Of a stretch of DNA of 64,000 nt, positions 8,808 through 16,202 are shown piece by piece (the stretch's first letter is position 1; each line of letters begins with the position of its first letter). Both the position numbers and the translations under genes were made by a program. This DNA is from CAMYMQ01 sp963730305. GTDB taxonomy: Bacteria > Pseudomonadota > Alphaproteobacteria > Bin65. The notes under the pieces were generated by a model. It was not told where the DNA came from and did no database searches. It worked only from the letters and a program-made list of their open reading frames with translations. Location: positions 310,001-374,000 of the forward strand of contig CAVSRB010000008.1 of the NCBI GenBank assembly GCA_963730305.1, in the 5' to 3' direction.

Positions 8808-9275
8808 ATGCGAAGAGTCCTTATCGCCGTTGCGGTTTCGGCCGGTCTGATCACCACCGGCTGCAGCAAGACGACCGGAGGTACCGCAATCGGTGCCGTC
8901 GCTGGCGCGGCCATCGGCTCGGCGATCGGCGGTCGTACCGTCGGCGGCCGGATTGCCGGCGCCTTGATCGGCGGCGCCATCGGCGCCTTCGTCGGCCACG
9001 AGATCGGCCGCTACCTCGATGAGCGCGACCGCCTGTACGAAGCCCAGACGGCCAACACGGCGATGACCTACGGGTCGACCGGCCGGCCGCGCGCGTGGCA
9101 CAACCCCAAGAGCGGCAACCGCGGCACGATCACGCCGACCACCGCCAAGTACCGTAACAACGGCCGGGTCTGCCGCAAGTTCAACGAAACCATCACGCTG
9201 GCCAACGGCAAGAGCGACACGGTCAGCGGCGAGCGTTGCCAGAAGCCGGACGGCAGCTGGGAATACAAGGGGTAG
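8808..9275 (+). CDS. RT0821/Lpp0805-type glycine-zipper lipoprotein
   Basis: A 155-residue predicted outer-membrane lipoprotein. The signal peptide ends in a lipobox with Cys19 (LITTGC). It is followed by a glycine-zipper stretch of alternating Gly/Ala/Ile that would form two tightly packed membrane-associated helices. A C-terminal domain with WHNPKSGNRGTITPT and paired cysteines in RVCRKF and GERCQ matches the surface-antigen family described from Rickettsia and Legionella. The ATG at 8808 is placed behind CAGGAG; an upstream ATG at 8803 is out of frame. An intrinsic terminator follows at 9299. The next gene is a shorter relative with the same C-terminal domain. Function is unknown beyond an envelope location. 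Confidence 0.82.
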   Translation: MRRVLIAVAVSAGLITTGCSKTTGGTAIGAVAGAAIGSAIGGRTVGGRIAGALIGGAIGAFVGHEIGRYLDERDRLYEAQTANTAMTYGSTGRPRAWHNPKSGNRGTITPTTAKYRNNGRVCRKFNETITLANGKSDTVSGERCQKPDGSWEYKG

Positions 9276-9298
9276 TCCAACCCCGCCGTAGTCAAGCG

Positions 9299-9336
9299 AA
9301 CGGGCGGTGGGGGCGTCTCCACCGCCCGTTTTCTTT
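9299..9336 (+). terminator. Intrinsic terminator
   Basis: AACGGGCGGTGG (9299-9310) pairs with CCACCGCCCGTT (9319-9330) around an 8-base loop, then TTCTTT. It ends the first lipoprotein transcript, 23 bases after its TAG, and lies immediately before the start region of the second lipoprotein gene. Confidence 0.85.
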
Positions 9337-9363
9337 CCGGCGGCCGGAACATGGACCACGGAG

Positions 9364-9837
9364 ATGACGCCGATCCGATCCTGCGCCCTGTTGCTCGTCC
9401 TCGCCGCGCCGCTCGCCACCGGCGGCTGCGGCATGGTCAATTCGGTCACCGACATGTTCTCGTCGAGCTCGACGCCGGCCCGGCGAACGGTGGCCGCGCC
9501 CCATCGCCAGAGCCGCCAGGAGCCCGAACCCGAGCCCGCCGCGGCGGAGCCCCGCGTCTCGGTGGCCGACAAGCTCAGCGATAGCGACCGCACTGCGATC
9601 GAGCGGGCCGCGGCGCGCGCGCTGGCCCGCGGCGAGACCGGCGACGCCGTCGCCTGGCGCAATCCGAAGAGCGGCAACCGCGGCTCGGTGACGCCGACCT
9701 CGCCGGCCTATCGCGCCCACGGCGGCCGGCTGTGCCGCGACTACCAGCTTACGGTCCGGCTCGGCGCCGGCGGCAGCGAAACCCTGGTCGGCACCCGTTG
9801 CCGCGGCTCGCGCGGGCGCTGGCCGCAGGTGAACTGA
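9364..9837 (+). CDS. Second lipoprotein sharing the RT0821-type C-terminal domain
   Basis: A 157-residue protein starting at ATG 9364. A hydrophobic leader runs to a possible lipobox at Cys22 (ATGGC), weaker than that of its neighbour. It shares with the upstream protein the C-terminal pattern W-NPKSGNRG-TPT, then CR and G-RC, so the two are tandem paralogues by domain. This one lacks the glycine zipper and instead has a linker rich in Pro, Glu and Arg. A terminator separates them, so they are probably transcribed independently. The stop is three bases from the stop of the convergent YihY-type gene. Function is unknown. Confidence 0.75.
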   Translation: MTPIRSCALLLVLAAPLATGGCGMVNSVTDMFSSSSTPARRTVAAPHRQSRQEPEPEPAAAEPRVSVADKLSDSDRTAIERAAARALARGETGDAVAWRNPKSGNRGSVTPTSPAYRAHGGRLCRDYQLTVRLGAGGSETLVGTRCRGSRGRWPQVN

Positions 9838-9840
9838 CCG

Positions 9841-11166
9841 TCAGCCCGTCTTGGCGGCTGGTTCGGACCGCCGGTCGTCGGCGGACCCCGCCTCGAACAA
9901 TTCGCGCAGGCTGACGCCGAGGGTGGCCCGCATCTCCCTCTCCGACGCGACCAGCAGGCGGTCGAGCCGCGCCAGCCACGGCGCGATATGCGCCGGATCG
10001 CCCAGGCCCGGCTCCAGCTTGATGCCGAAGGCGCCGGCGACCTCGTCGACGGTGAGGTCGGAGGGATCACGTGACAGCACCCAGCTGTCCTCCTGCGAAC
10101 GCGCGATCATCTGCGCCTGATGCAGGGTTTCGAGCACCCGCTCGGGCGAGCCCGCCTCCTCCGACATGCCGGCGGTCAGCGCCTCGGTCTCGACCGGCTG
10201 GCCGCTCTTGGAACCCAGGTAAAGGCCATGCAGCAGGCTGAGCGCCGCGGTCAACCGCACGGTCGGCCGGGCGTCGGTGCGGCGGCCGAGCCGGCGCAGC
10301 GCGAGCCATTCCGGCAACGCCGCCGCGATCTCGGCGCCGAGCAGCACGGCGCACCAGACCAGGTAGAGCCAGACCAGCAACAGCGGGATCACCGCGACCG
10401 CGCCGTAGAGCGTCTGGTAGGACGGGAACAGGGTGAAGTAGAGGGCGAAGCCCCACTTGAGCACGTCGTAGAGCAGCGCCGCGACCACCGCGCCGAGCAG
10501 GGCGTGGCCGATCCGGATGCGGCGATAGGGGATCACGACGTAGCTGAGCGTGATCGCGCCGAGCAGCAGCAGGGTCGGCAGCCAGCCGAACAGGCCGCTG
10601 GCCGCAGCCGCGTCGGCGCCCAACGACGCCTTGCCGGTCTTGGCGAACAGATAGGTCGACAGGGCGACGCTGCCGCCGACCAGCAGCGGGGTCAGGGTCA
10701 GCACCGTCCAGTACATCAGGATGCGCTGGAGCAGCGGGCGGACCTCCGCCTCGCGCCAGATCCGGTTGAAGTAGGTGTCGACCGTGTCGAGCAGGATCAC
10801 CGCGGTGACCGCCAGCGCGACGGTGCCGAGCGCGGTCAGCTCCCGGGTGTTGCGCAGGAAGCGATCGAACTGCTCGCGGATCACCTCGACGTTCTGGGGC
10901 AGGAAATTGCTGAGCACGAAGGTCTGGATGTCCGCGCGGATCTGGTCGAACACCGGAAAGGCGGTCAGGATCGCGAAGCCGATCGCGACCAGCGGAATCA
11001 GCGAGAGCAAGGTCGTGTAGCTGAGCGACGCCGACGCGCTGAAGCACTTGTCGTTCCAGAACCGCACCGCCAGGTACCAGACGAAGGACGCGAAGGCGAC
11101 GGCGGCGGCGGCCAGGCGCCGGGGCAGCGTCGCGATGTCGGGAATGTTGCCGGCGTCGGAACTCAT
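9841..11166 (-). CDS. YihY/BrkB-family inner-membrane protein
   Basis: A 441-residue member of the YihY (UPF0761, formerly called ribonuclease BN) family. The N-terminal 270 residues contain about six membrane segments, with the family hallmarks SASLSYTTLLSLIPL and LPNVEV-like loops early on, and YRRIRIGHALLGA then LYGAVAVIPLLLVWLY later. The C-terminal 150 residues are soluble and include a winged-helix-like region (MSEEAGSPERVLETL, VDEVAGAFG), as in the longer alphaproteobacterial members. The family's function is unsettled; the old tRNA-nuclease assignment was a misattribution. It converges on the lipoprotein gene with a three-base gap and is divergent from fabI. Confidence 0.85.
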   Translation of the reverse strand: MSSDAGNIPDIATLPRRLAAAAVAFASFVWYLAVRFWNDKCFSASASLSYTTLLSLIPLVAIGFAILTAFPVFDQIRADIQTFVLSNFLPQNVEVIREQFDRFLRNTRELTALGTVALAVTAVILLDTVDTYFNRIWREAEVRPLLQRILMYWTVLTLTPLLVGGSVALSTYLFAKTGKASLGADAAAASGLFGWLPTLLLLGAITLSYVVIPYRRIRIGHALLGAVVAALLYDVLKWGFALYFTLFPSYQTLYGAVAVIPLLLVWLYLVWCAVLLGAEIAAALPEWLALRRLGRRTDARPTVRLTAALSLLHGLYLGSKSGQPVETEALTAGMSEEAGSPERVLETLHQAQMIARSQEDSWVLSRDPSDLTVDEVAGAFGIKLEPGLGDPAHIAPWLARLDRLLVASEREMRATLGVSLRELFEAGSADDRRSEPAAKTG

Positions 11167-11305
11167 GGCGCCATCTTAGGAGAGCCGCGCGGCGGCGCAA
11201 TGCCGGCGCTGCGCAGACCGTCGCCCGCCGCCGGGCGCAATTGACCGGATTCGCGGCATGTGTAGGATGCCAGCCGCCGCCCGCTCACCACGCCAGAGAG
11301 ACGAA

Positions 11306-12127
11306 ATGTCCGACCCCGCCCCGCTGATGGAGGGCAAGAAAGGCCTGATCATGGGCCTTGCCAACGATCACTCGATCGCCTGGGGGATCGCGCGCACGGT
11401 CGCGGCGCACGGCGCCGAGCTGGCCTTCACCTTCCAGGGCGAGGCGTTGGAGCGGCGCGTCCGGCCGCTGGCCGAGTCGGTCGGCTCGACCGTGATCGTG
11501 CCCTGCGACGTCACCGACGAGGCGTCGATGGACGCCGCCTTCGGCGCGATCGAGCAGGCCTGGGGCAAGCTCGACTTCGTCGTCCACGCGATCGCCTTCT
11601 CCAACAAGGAGGAGCTCAAGGGCAAGTTCCTCGACACGTCGCGGGACAACTTCACCAACACGATGCTGATCTCCTGCTACTCGCTGACCGACGTATCCCG
11701 GCGGGCGGCGGCGCTGATGAAGGACGGCGGCAGCATCATCACCCTGACCTACTACGGCGCCGAACGGGTGATGCCCCACTACAACGTGATGGGCGTGGCC
11801 AAGGCCGCGCTGGAAGCCTCGGTGCGCTACCTCGCGGTCGACCTCGGCGACGCCGGCATCCGGGTCAACGCGATCTCGGCCGGGCCGATCAAGACCTTGG
11901 CGGCGGCCGGCATCGGCGACTTCCGCACCATGCTCAAGTGGAACGAGCACAACGCGCCGCTGCGGCGCAACGTTTCGCTCGACGACGTCGGCGGCGCCGC
12001 GCTCTATCTCCTGAGCGGCCTGTCGGGCGGCGTCACGGGCGAGGTGCATCACGTCGACGCCGGCTACCACGTGGTCGGCATGAAGGCGATCGACGCACCC
12101 GACCTGCTCGCCGGCGACGGCAGCTAG
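11306..12127 (+). CDS. fabI: Enoyl-[acyl-carrier-protein] reductase (NADH)
   Basis: This 273-residue SDR-fold enzyme performs the last reduction of each fatty-acid elongation cycle. The N-terminal GLIMGLANDHSIAWGIA is the FabI-specific cofactor loop. The catalytic pair is the Tyr-x6-Lys in HYNVMGVAK (Tyr159, Lys166), and the NAISAGPIKTLAAAGI segment is the substrate loop. It is the target of triclosan and isoniazid-like inhibitors. The ATG at 11306 follows AGAGAGACGA. The gene precedes aroC by 60 bases on the same strand, an alphaproteobacterial arrangement, and they may share a transcript. Confidence 0.95.
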   Translation: MSDPAPLMEGKKGLIMGLANDHSIAWGIARTVAAHGAELAFTFQGEALERRVRPLAESVGSTVIVPCDVTDEASMDAAFGAIEQAWGKLDFVVHAIAFSNKEELKGKFLDTSRDNFTNTMLISCYSLTDVSRRAAALMKDGGSIITLTYYGAERVMPHYNVMGVAKAALEASVRYLAVDLGDAGIRVNAISAGPIKTLAAAGIGDFRTMLKWNEHNAPLRRNVSLDDVGGAALYLLSGLSGGVTGEVHHVDAGYHVVGMKAIDAPDLLAGDGS

Positions 12128-12187
12128 AACGGAAGGCGGCGCGCTCCGTGGCCACGACACCACGACGGCGCGCCGGCGGCAGACGAC

Positions 12188-13270
12188 ATGGCCGGTAACA
12201 GCTTCGGCACCCTGTTCCGCTACACCACCTGGGGCGAGAGCCACGGCCCGGCGATCGGCTGCGTGGTCGACGGCGTGCCGCCCAACATCCCGCTCGCCGA
12301 GGCCGACATCCAGCAGTGGCTCGACCGCCGCCGGCCCGGCCAGTCGCGCTTCACCACCCAGCGCAAGGAGCCGGACCTGGTGCAGATCATGTCGGGCGTG
12401 TTCGAGGGCCACACCACCGGCACCCCGATCGGCCTGATGATCGAGAACCAGGACCAGCGCTCGAAGGACTATTCCGACATCAAGGACCTGTTCCGGCCCG
12501 GCCACGCCGACTACGCCTACTGGAAGAAATACGGCATCCGCGACTACCGCGGCGGCGGCCGCGCCTCGGCGCGGGAGACCGCGATGCGGGTCGCCGCCGG
12601 CGGCGTCGCCCGCGCCGTCCTGGCGCGCGACTTCGGCGATGCCCTGACCATCCGCGCGGCGATGATCAAGATCGGCCCGCTGCGCATCGACCCGGCCAAC
12701 TGGGACTGGGACACCATCGAGGACAACCCCTTCTGGTGTCCCGACCCCAAAGCCGTGCCGCTATGGGAGCGGTTCCTGGACGCCGTGCGCAAGAACGGCT
12801 CGTCGGCCGGCGCGGTGATCGAGGTCCGCGCCGAGGGCGTGCCCGCCGGGCTGGGCGAGCCGGTCTACGACAAGATCGACGCCGACATCGCCAAGGCGCT
12901 GATGTCGATCAACGCGGTCAAGGCGGTCGAGATCGGCGACGGCTTCGCCGGCGCCGCGGTCTCCGGCGAGGACGCCCACGACGCCATGCGCATGATCGAC
13001 GGCGAGGTCGTCTTCACCACCAACCGCGCCGGCGGCAGCCTGGGCGGCATCACCACCGGCCAGGACATCGTCGCCCGCTTCGCGGTCAAGCCGACCTCCT
13101 CGCTGCTCACGCCGCAGCGCACCGTGACCGTCGACGGCGAGGAGACGACGGTGGTCACCAAGGGCCGCCACGACCCCTGCGTCGGCATCCGCGCCGTGCC
13201 CGTCGCCGAGGCGATGCTCGCCTGCGTGCTGGCCGACCACTGGCTGCGCCACAAGGCGCAGTGCGAGTGA
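12188..13270 (+). CDS. aroC: Chorismate synthase
   Basis: A 360-residue FMN-dependent lyase that turns 5-enolpyruvylshikimate 3-phosphate into chorismate, the final common step towards aromatic amino acids and quinones. The N-terminal TWGESHGPAIGCVVDG, the RPGQSRFTTQRKE loop, and the signature GGGRASARETAMRVAAG are all present. The C-terminal RHDPCVGIRAVPVAEAM is also intact. The length matches the family norm. It follows fabI and is followed 22 bases later by a methyltransferase gene on the same strand. Chorismate feeds ubiquinone synthesis, for which ubiG is found elsewhere in this window. Confidence 0.96.
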   Translation: MAGNSFGTLFRYTTWGESHGPAIGCVVDGVPPNIPLAEADIQQWLDRRRPGQSRFTTQRKEPDLVQIMSGVFEGHTTGTPIGLMIENQDQRSKDYSDIKDLFRPGHADYAYWKKYGIRDYRGGGRASARETAMRVAAGGVARAVLARDFGDALTIRAAMIKIGPLRIDPANWDWDTIEDNPFWCPDPKAVPLWERFLDAVRKNGSSAGAVIEVRAEGVPAGLGEPVYDKIDADIAKALMSINAVKAVEIGDGFAGAAVSGEDAHDAMRMIDGEVVFTTNRAGGSLGGITTGQDIVARFAVKPTSSLLTPQRTVTVDGEETTVVTKGRHDPCVGIRAVPVAEAMLACVLADHWLRHKAQCE

Positions 13271-13292
13271 CGCGGAGAGGCAGGCGGGGACG

Positions 13293-13955
13293 ATGACCCT
13301 GACTCCGGACCAGGCCCGACGTGTTTACGACCGCATGGGGCGCTGGCTGGACACCCAGGCCTTCTACGAGGATCGCGCGAGCGCCGAGCTGATCGCCTAC
13401 GGCGACTTCGAGCACGCCAAGTCGGTGTTCGAGTTCGGCTGCGGCACCGGCCGGATGGCGGCGCGGCTGTTCGCCGATCACCTGCCCGGCGACGCGCGCT
13501 ATGCCGGCGTCGACGTCAGTTCCAGGATGGTCGAGATCACCCGCGCCCGCGTCGCCCGTTGGGCCGACCGCACGACGGTCGAGCAGAGCGACGGCGGCAT
13601 GGCGGTGGCAGCCGCGGACGGCGCCGTCGACCGCTTCATCTCGACCTACGTGCTCGACATCCTGTCGGATCACGACATGGCCGCGCTGCTGCGCGAGGCG
13701 CACCGGGTGCTCTCGCCCGACGGGCGCCTGTGTCTGGCCAGCCTGACTTTCGGGGTCGGCCCGTTCTCGCGGCTGGTCACCGGCACGTGGCAGCGGCTGC
13801 ACCGGTGGCGCGGCAGCCTGACCGGCGGCTGCCGGCCGATCCGGCTGACCGATCACATCGACCCGGCGTTCTGGGCGATCACGCACCAGCGGGTGATCGT
13901 CCAGTTCGGCGTGCCGTCCCAGGTGGTGGTCGCGACGCCTCAGCCGTCGCGGTGA
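13293..13955 (+). CDS. Class I SAM-dependent methyltransferase
   Basis: A 220-residue Rossmann-fold methyltransferase. Motif I is FEFGCGTGRMAARL near residue 48. It is followed by an acidic GVDVSSRMVEI loop, a STYVLDILSDHDM motif IV region and the post-loop HRVLSPDGRLCLASL. A methylated substrate cannot be assigned; the style is that of the UbiE/Methyltransf_11 group. Its 3' end overlaps the convergent cysH gene by 16 bases, so the two transcripts are antisense at their ends. It follows aroC closely and may be cotranscribed with it. Confidence 0.8.
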   Translation: MTLTPDQARRVYDRMGRWLDTQAFYEDRASAELIAYGDFEHAKSVFEFGCGTGRMAARLFADHLPGDARYAGVDVSSRMVEITRARVARWADRTTVEQSDGGMAVAAADGAVDRFISTYVLDILSDHDMAALLREAHRVLSPDGRLCLASLTFGVGPFSRLVTGTWQRLHRWRGSLTGGCRPIRLTDHIDPAFWAITHQRVIVQFGVPSQVVVATPQPSR

Positions 13956-14644
13956 ATGCCGCACTCGGTCTTGGCCGAGAACGCCCAACGGCCCGCGCGG
14001 ATGTCCTCGCCCGGCTTGACCGGCTCGGTGCAGGGCATGCAGCCGATCGACAGGTAGCCATAGTCGAGCAACGGGTGGTCGGGCAGGTCGCGCGCCTCGA
14101 AGGCCTCGCGGACGTCGCCATAGTCCCAACCGTGGAGCGGGTTGACCTTGATCCGGCCGTCGGCCGCCTCGATGGCTTCGAGGGTTGCGCGCGTGCCGCC
14201 CTGGAACCGCTTGCGCCCGGTCACCCAGGCGTCGAAGCCGCGCAGCGCGCGGTCGAGCGGCAGCACCTTGCGCAACGCGCAGCAGCGGTCGGGATCGCGC
14301 CGCCACAGGTCGCCGGCGTCGTCCTCGCGGGCGACCTCCTCGGCCAGCGGGGTCACCGAGCGCACGTCGGTCAGGCCGAGGGTGGTCGCCAGCCTGTCGC
14401 GGTATTCGAGCGTTTCGGGGAAATGCTTGCCGGTCTCCAGGAAGATCACCGGCAGATGCCGGTCGATCCGCGCGACCATGTCAAGGACCAGCGCAGAATC
14501 GGCGCCGAACGAAGTGACCACCGCCAGCCGGCCGGGGAACAGGTGCTTGGCTGCGACCCAGAGCAGCCGCTCGGCGGTCAGGTTGCCGAAGCGCCAGTTG
14601 AGGACGGCGGCGTCCTTCGCCGTGTAGGCGCGTGGCGCCTGCAC
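13940..14644 (-). CDS. cysH: Adenylyl-sulfate (APS) reductase, CysH family
   Basis: A 234-residue reductase that makes sulfite from activated sulfate. The PP-loop sits near residues 43-50 (VTSFGADSAL). The cysteine pairs Cys121-Cys122 (RCCALRK) and Cys202/Cys205 (GCMPC) are those that hold a [4Fe-4S] cluster in the APS-using branch. The C-terminal ECGIH with Cys228 is the catalytic cysteine. The cluster cysteines argue for APS rather than PAPS as substrate. It overlaps the convergent methyltransferase gene by 16 bases. The upstream 264 bases contain a good promoter candidate, a long AT-rich palindrome and alternative hairpins, listed separately. No cysD, cysN or cysI gene is in the window. 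Confidence 0.92.
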   Translation of the reverse strand: MQAPRAYTAKDAAVLNWRFGNLTAERLLWVAAKHLFPGRLAVVTSFGADSALVLDMVARIDRHLPVIFLETGKHFPETLEYRDRLATTLGLTDVRSVTPLAEEVAREDDAGDLWRRDPDRCCALRKVLPLDRALRGFDAWVTGRKRFQGGTRATLEAIEAADGRIKVNPLHGWDYGDVREAFEARDLPDHPLLDYGYLSIGCMPCTEPVKPGEDIRAGRWAFSAKTECGIHRDG

Positions 14645-14702
14645 GTGCGGAATCTGGGTGTCACTGTCGGTCAGGGGGGAATTGAGCGCGATACGAGTTC
14701 AT

Positions 14703-14743
14703 GACCTCGTCTCCCGTGTTGCCGTTCCCGGGCCCACGAGGTC
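14703..14743 (-). promoter_or_regulatory. Structured leader upstream of cysH
   Basis: On the minus strand GACCTCGT (14736-14743) pairs perfectly with ACGAGGTC (14703-14710), with an inner CCCG/CGGG stem (14729-14732 with 14713-14716). An alternative hairpin pairs CCACGGGG with CCTCGTGG across 14733-14753 and uses the same bases. Two mutually exclusive stems in a leader of about 190 bases suggest attenuation or a riboswitch-like element. I do not recognise it as a named RNA family. Confidence 0.35.
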
Positions 14744-14838
14744 GCTCCCCGTGGCGCTTTAGCAGTTGATGACGCGGTTGCAAGCTGCCCGCTCAAATCG
14801 CCGCGGATCCGTTGATGGGGGATCAGTCCACGGAACCG

Positions 14839-14894
14839 AATTTATCCTGGCCCGCATAATGTCAATAATTGATGTGAAATATATTATTTCACAT
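14839..14894 (-). promoter_or_regulatory. Candidate cysH promoter with 23-bp palindrome
   Basis: On the minus strand a consensus -35 hexamer TTGACA lies at 14860-14865, with a -10-like TAAATT at 14839-14844 (spacer 15, slightly short). Just upstream is a perfect palindrome with 9-base arms, ATGTGAAAT (14872-14880) and ATTTCACAT (14886-14894), around ATATT. The arms differ from a CRP site, which has 6 bases between TGTGA and TCACA rather than 11. The local base composition is strikingly AT-rich for this genome. An activator or repressor controlling sulfate reduction is the simplest reading. Confidence 0.45.
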
Positions 14895-14908
14895 AAAATA
14901 ATTGCCTA

Positions 14909-16111
14909 TTATTTCCTGCCGCTCACGTAACCGTCCCGCGTCTGCGGCAGCTTGCGGCCGAGCAGGCGGGAGGCGACCAGGGTGCGCAGGATCTGGGCCG
15001 TGCCGCCGGCGATGGCGAACATGCGCGCGTCGCGGACGTAGCGCTCCATCGGATTGTCGCGGCTGTAGCCGGCCGCGCCCCAGACCTGGAGCGCGTCGTT
15101 GGTCACCTTGATCGCCATTTCCGAGGCGTGGATCTTGGCCTGGGCCGCCGCCGTCGGATCGGGGAAGCCGGTGCCGGTCGTCTCCGCGCTCGCCGCCGCC
15201 CGGTGGAGCAGCAGGCGGGCCGCGTCGATCTGGACGCTCATGTCGGCGAGCATCCAGTGCAGGCCCTGGAACTCGGCGATCGGCCGGCCGAACTGTTCGC
15301 GCTGCTGGCTGAAATCGAGCGCCCGCTCGAATGCGCCCTGGGCCAGGCCGAGCCCGACCGTGCCGGCGCCGACCCGCTGGCCGTTATAGGCGTTCATCAG
15401 GTCGGCGAAGCCGCGCTTCAATCCGCGCGGCGGCATCACCATCATCGCCGGCGCCACCTCCATGTCCTCGAACAGGATCTCGGTCTCGGGGATGCCGCGC
15501 AGGCCCATCGCCGGGATCCGCGCCCCGATCTTCAGGCCGGGCGTCTCGTCGCGCACCGCGATGAAGCCGCCGATGCCCTGCTCCTCGCCGTCCTCGAACA
15601 CCCGGGCGAAGACGAGGTGCAGTCGCGACACGCCGCCGCCGGTGATCCAGTGCTTCTTGCCATTGACGATCCAGCGGTTGCCGACCTTGTCGGCCCGCGT
15701 GGTCATCTCGGTCGCCGCGCTGCCGGCGCCCGGCTCGGTGATGCAGATCGCCGGCTTGTCGCCCGCCAGCACCAGCCCGGCGGCGAGCTTCTTCTGCTCG
15801 TCCGAGCCGTAGGCCATGATCGCGCCGATCGCGCCCATGTTGGCCTCGACCACGATCCGGCCGCTGACGCCGCAGACCTTGGCGAACTCCTCGATCGCCA
15901 GGGTGACGTCGAGATAGGAGCGGCCCTGCCCGCCATGCTCCGGCGGGATGGTCATGCCGAAGAAGCCCGCCTCGCGCAGCGCCTCGACATTGTCCCAGGG
16001 ATACTGCTCGCTGCGGTCGATCTCGGGCGCGCGCGCCGCGAAGTCGCCCTGCGCCAGCTCCCGCGCCCGCGCCTGCAGCGCTTCCTGGTCGGCGGTCGGT
16101 CGGAAATCCAT
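14909..16111 (-). CDS. Acyl-CoA dehydrogenase-family flavoprotein
   Basis: A 400-residue protein with the three-domain acyl-CoA dehydrogenase layout. The N-terminal helical part includes GFFGMTIPPEHGG. The FAD/substrate motif CITEPGAGSAATEM and KHWITGGG lie in the middle domain. The C-terminal FGRPIAEFQGLHWMLADM and YVRDARMF are also typical. Usually these enzymes have a catalytic Glu in a YEGT motif; here the equivalent reads AIAGGTAQI, with Gly in that position. At the alternative IVD-type position I read Gln (NGQRVGAG). The catalytic base is therefore not obvious. ATG at 16109-16111 is preferred to the upstream in-frame GTG at 16121-16123. The gene is divergent from the TTC38-like gene. 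Confidence 0.85.
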   Translation of the reverse strand: MDFRPTADQEALQARARELAQGDFAARAPEIDRSEQYPWDNVEALREAGFFGMTIPPEHGGQGRSYLDVTLAIEEFAKVCGVSGRIVVEANMGAIGAIMAYGSDEQKKLAAGLVLAGDKPAICITEPGAGSAATEMTTRADKVGNRWIVNGKKHWITGGGVSRLHLVFARVFEDGEEQGIGGFIAVRDETPGLKIGARIPAMGLRGIPETEILFEDMEVAPAMMVMPPRGLKRGFADLMNAYNGQRVGAGTVGLGLAQGAFERALDFSQQREQFGRPIAEFQGLHWMLADMSVQIDAARLLLHRAAASAETTGTGFPDPTAAAQAKIHASEMAIKVTNDALQVWGAAGYSRDNPMERYVRDARMFAIAGGTAQILRTLVASRLLGRKLPQTRDGYVSGRK

Positions 16112-16202
16112 GTGCCTGTCCACCCAATGGCCGTCGGCGCCGAGTTTAGTGCCGCGCCGCGCCGGGGGCTATCCTGATCCGGGCCATTTGGGGGGACGCA
16201 CG

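Noticed and set aside
14872..14894. CRP/FNR binding site upstream of cysH
   Set aside because: The TGTGA and TCACA half-sites are separated by 11 bases instead of 6.
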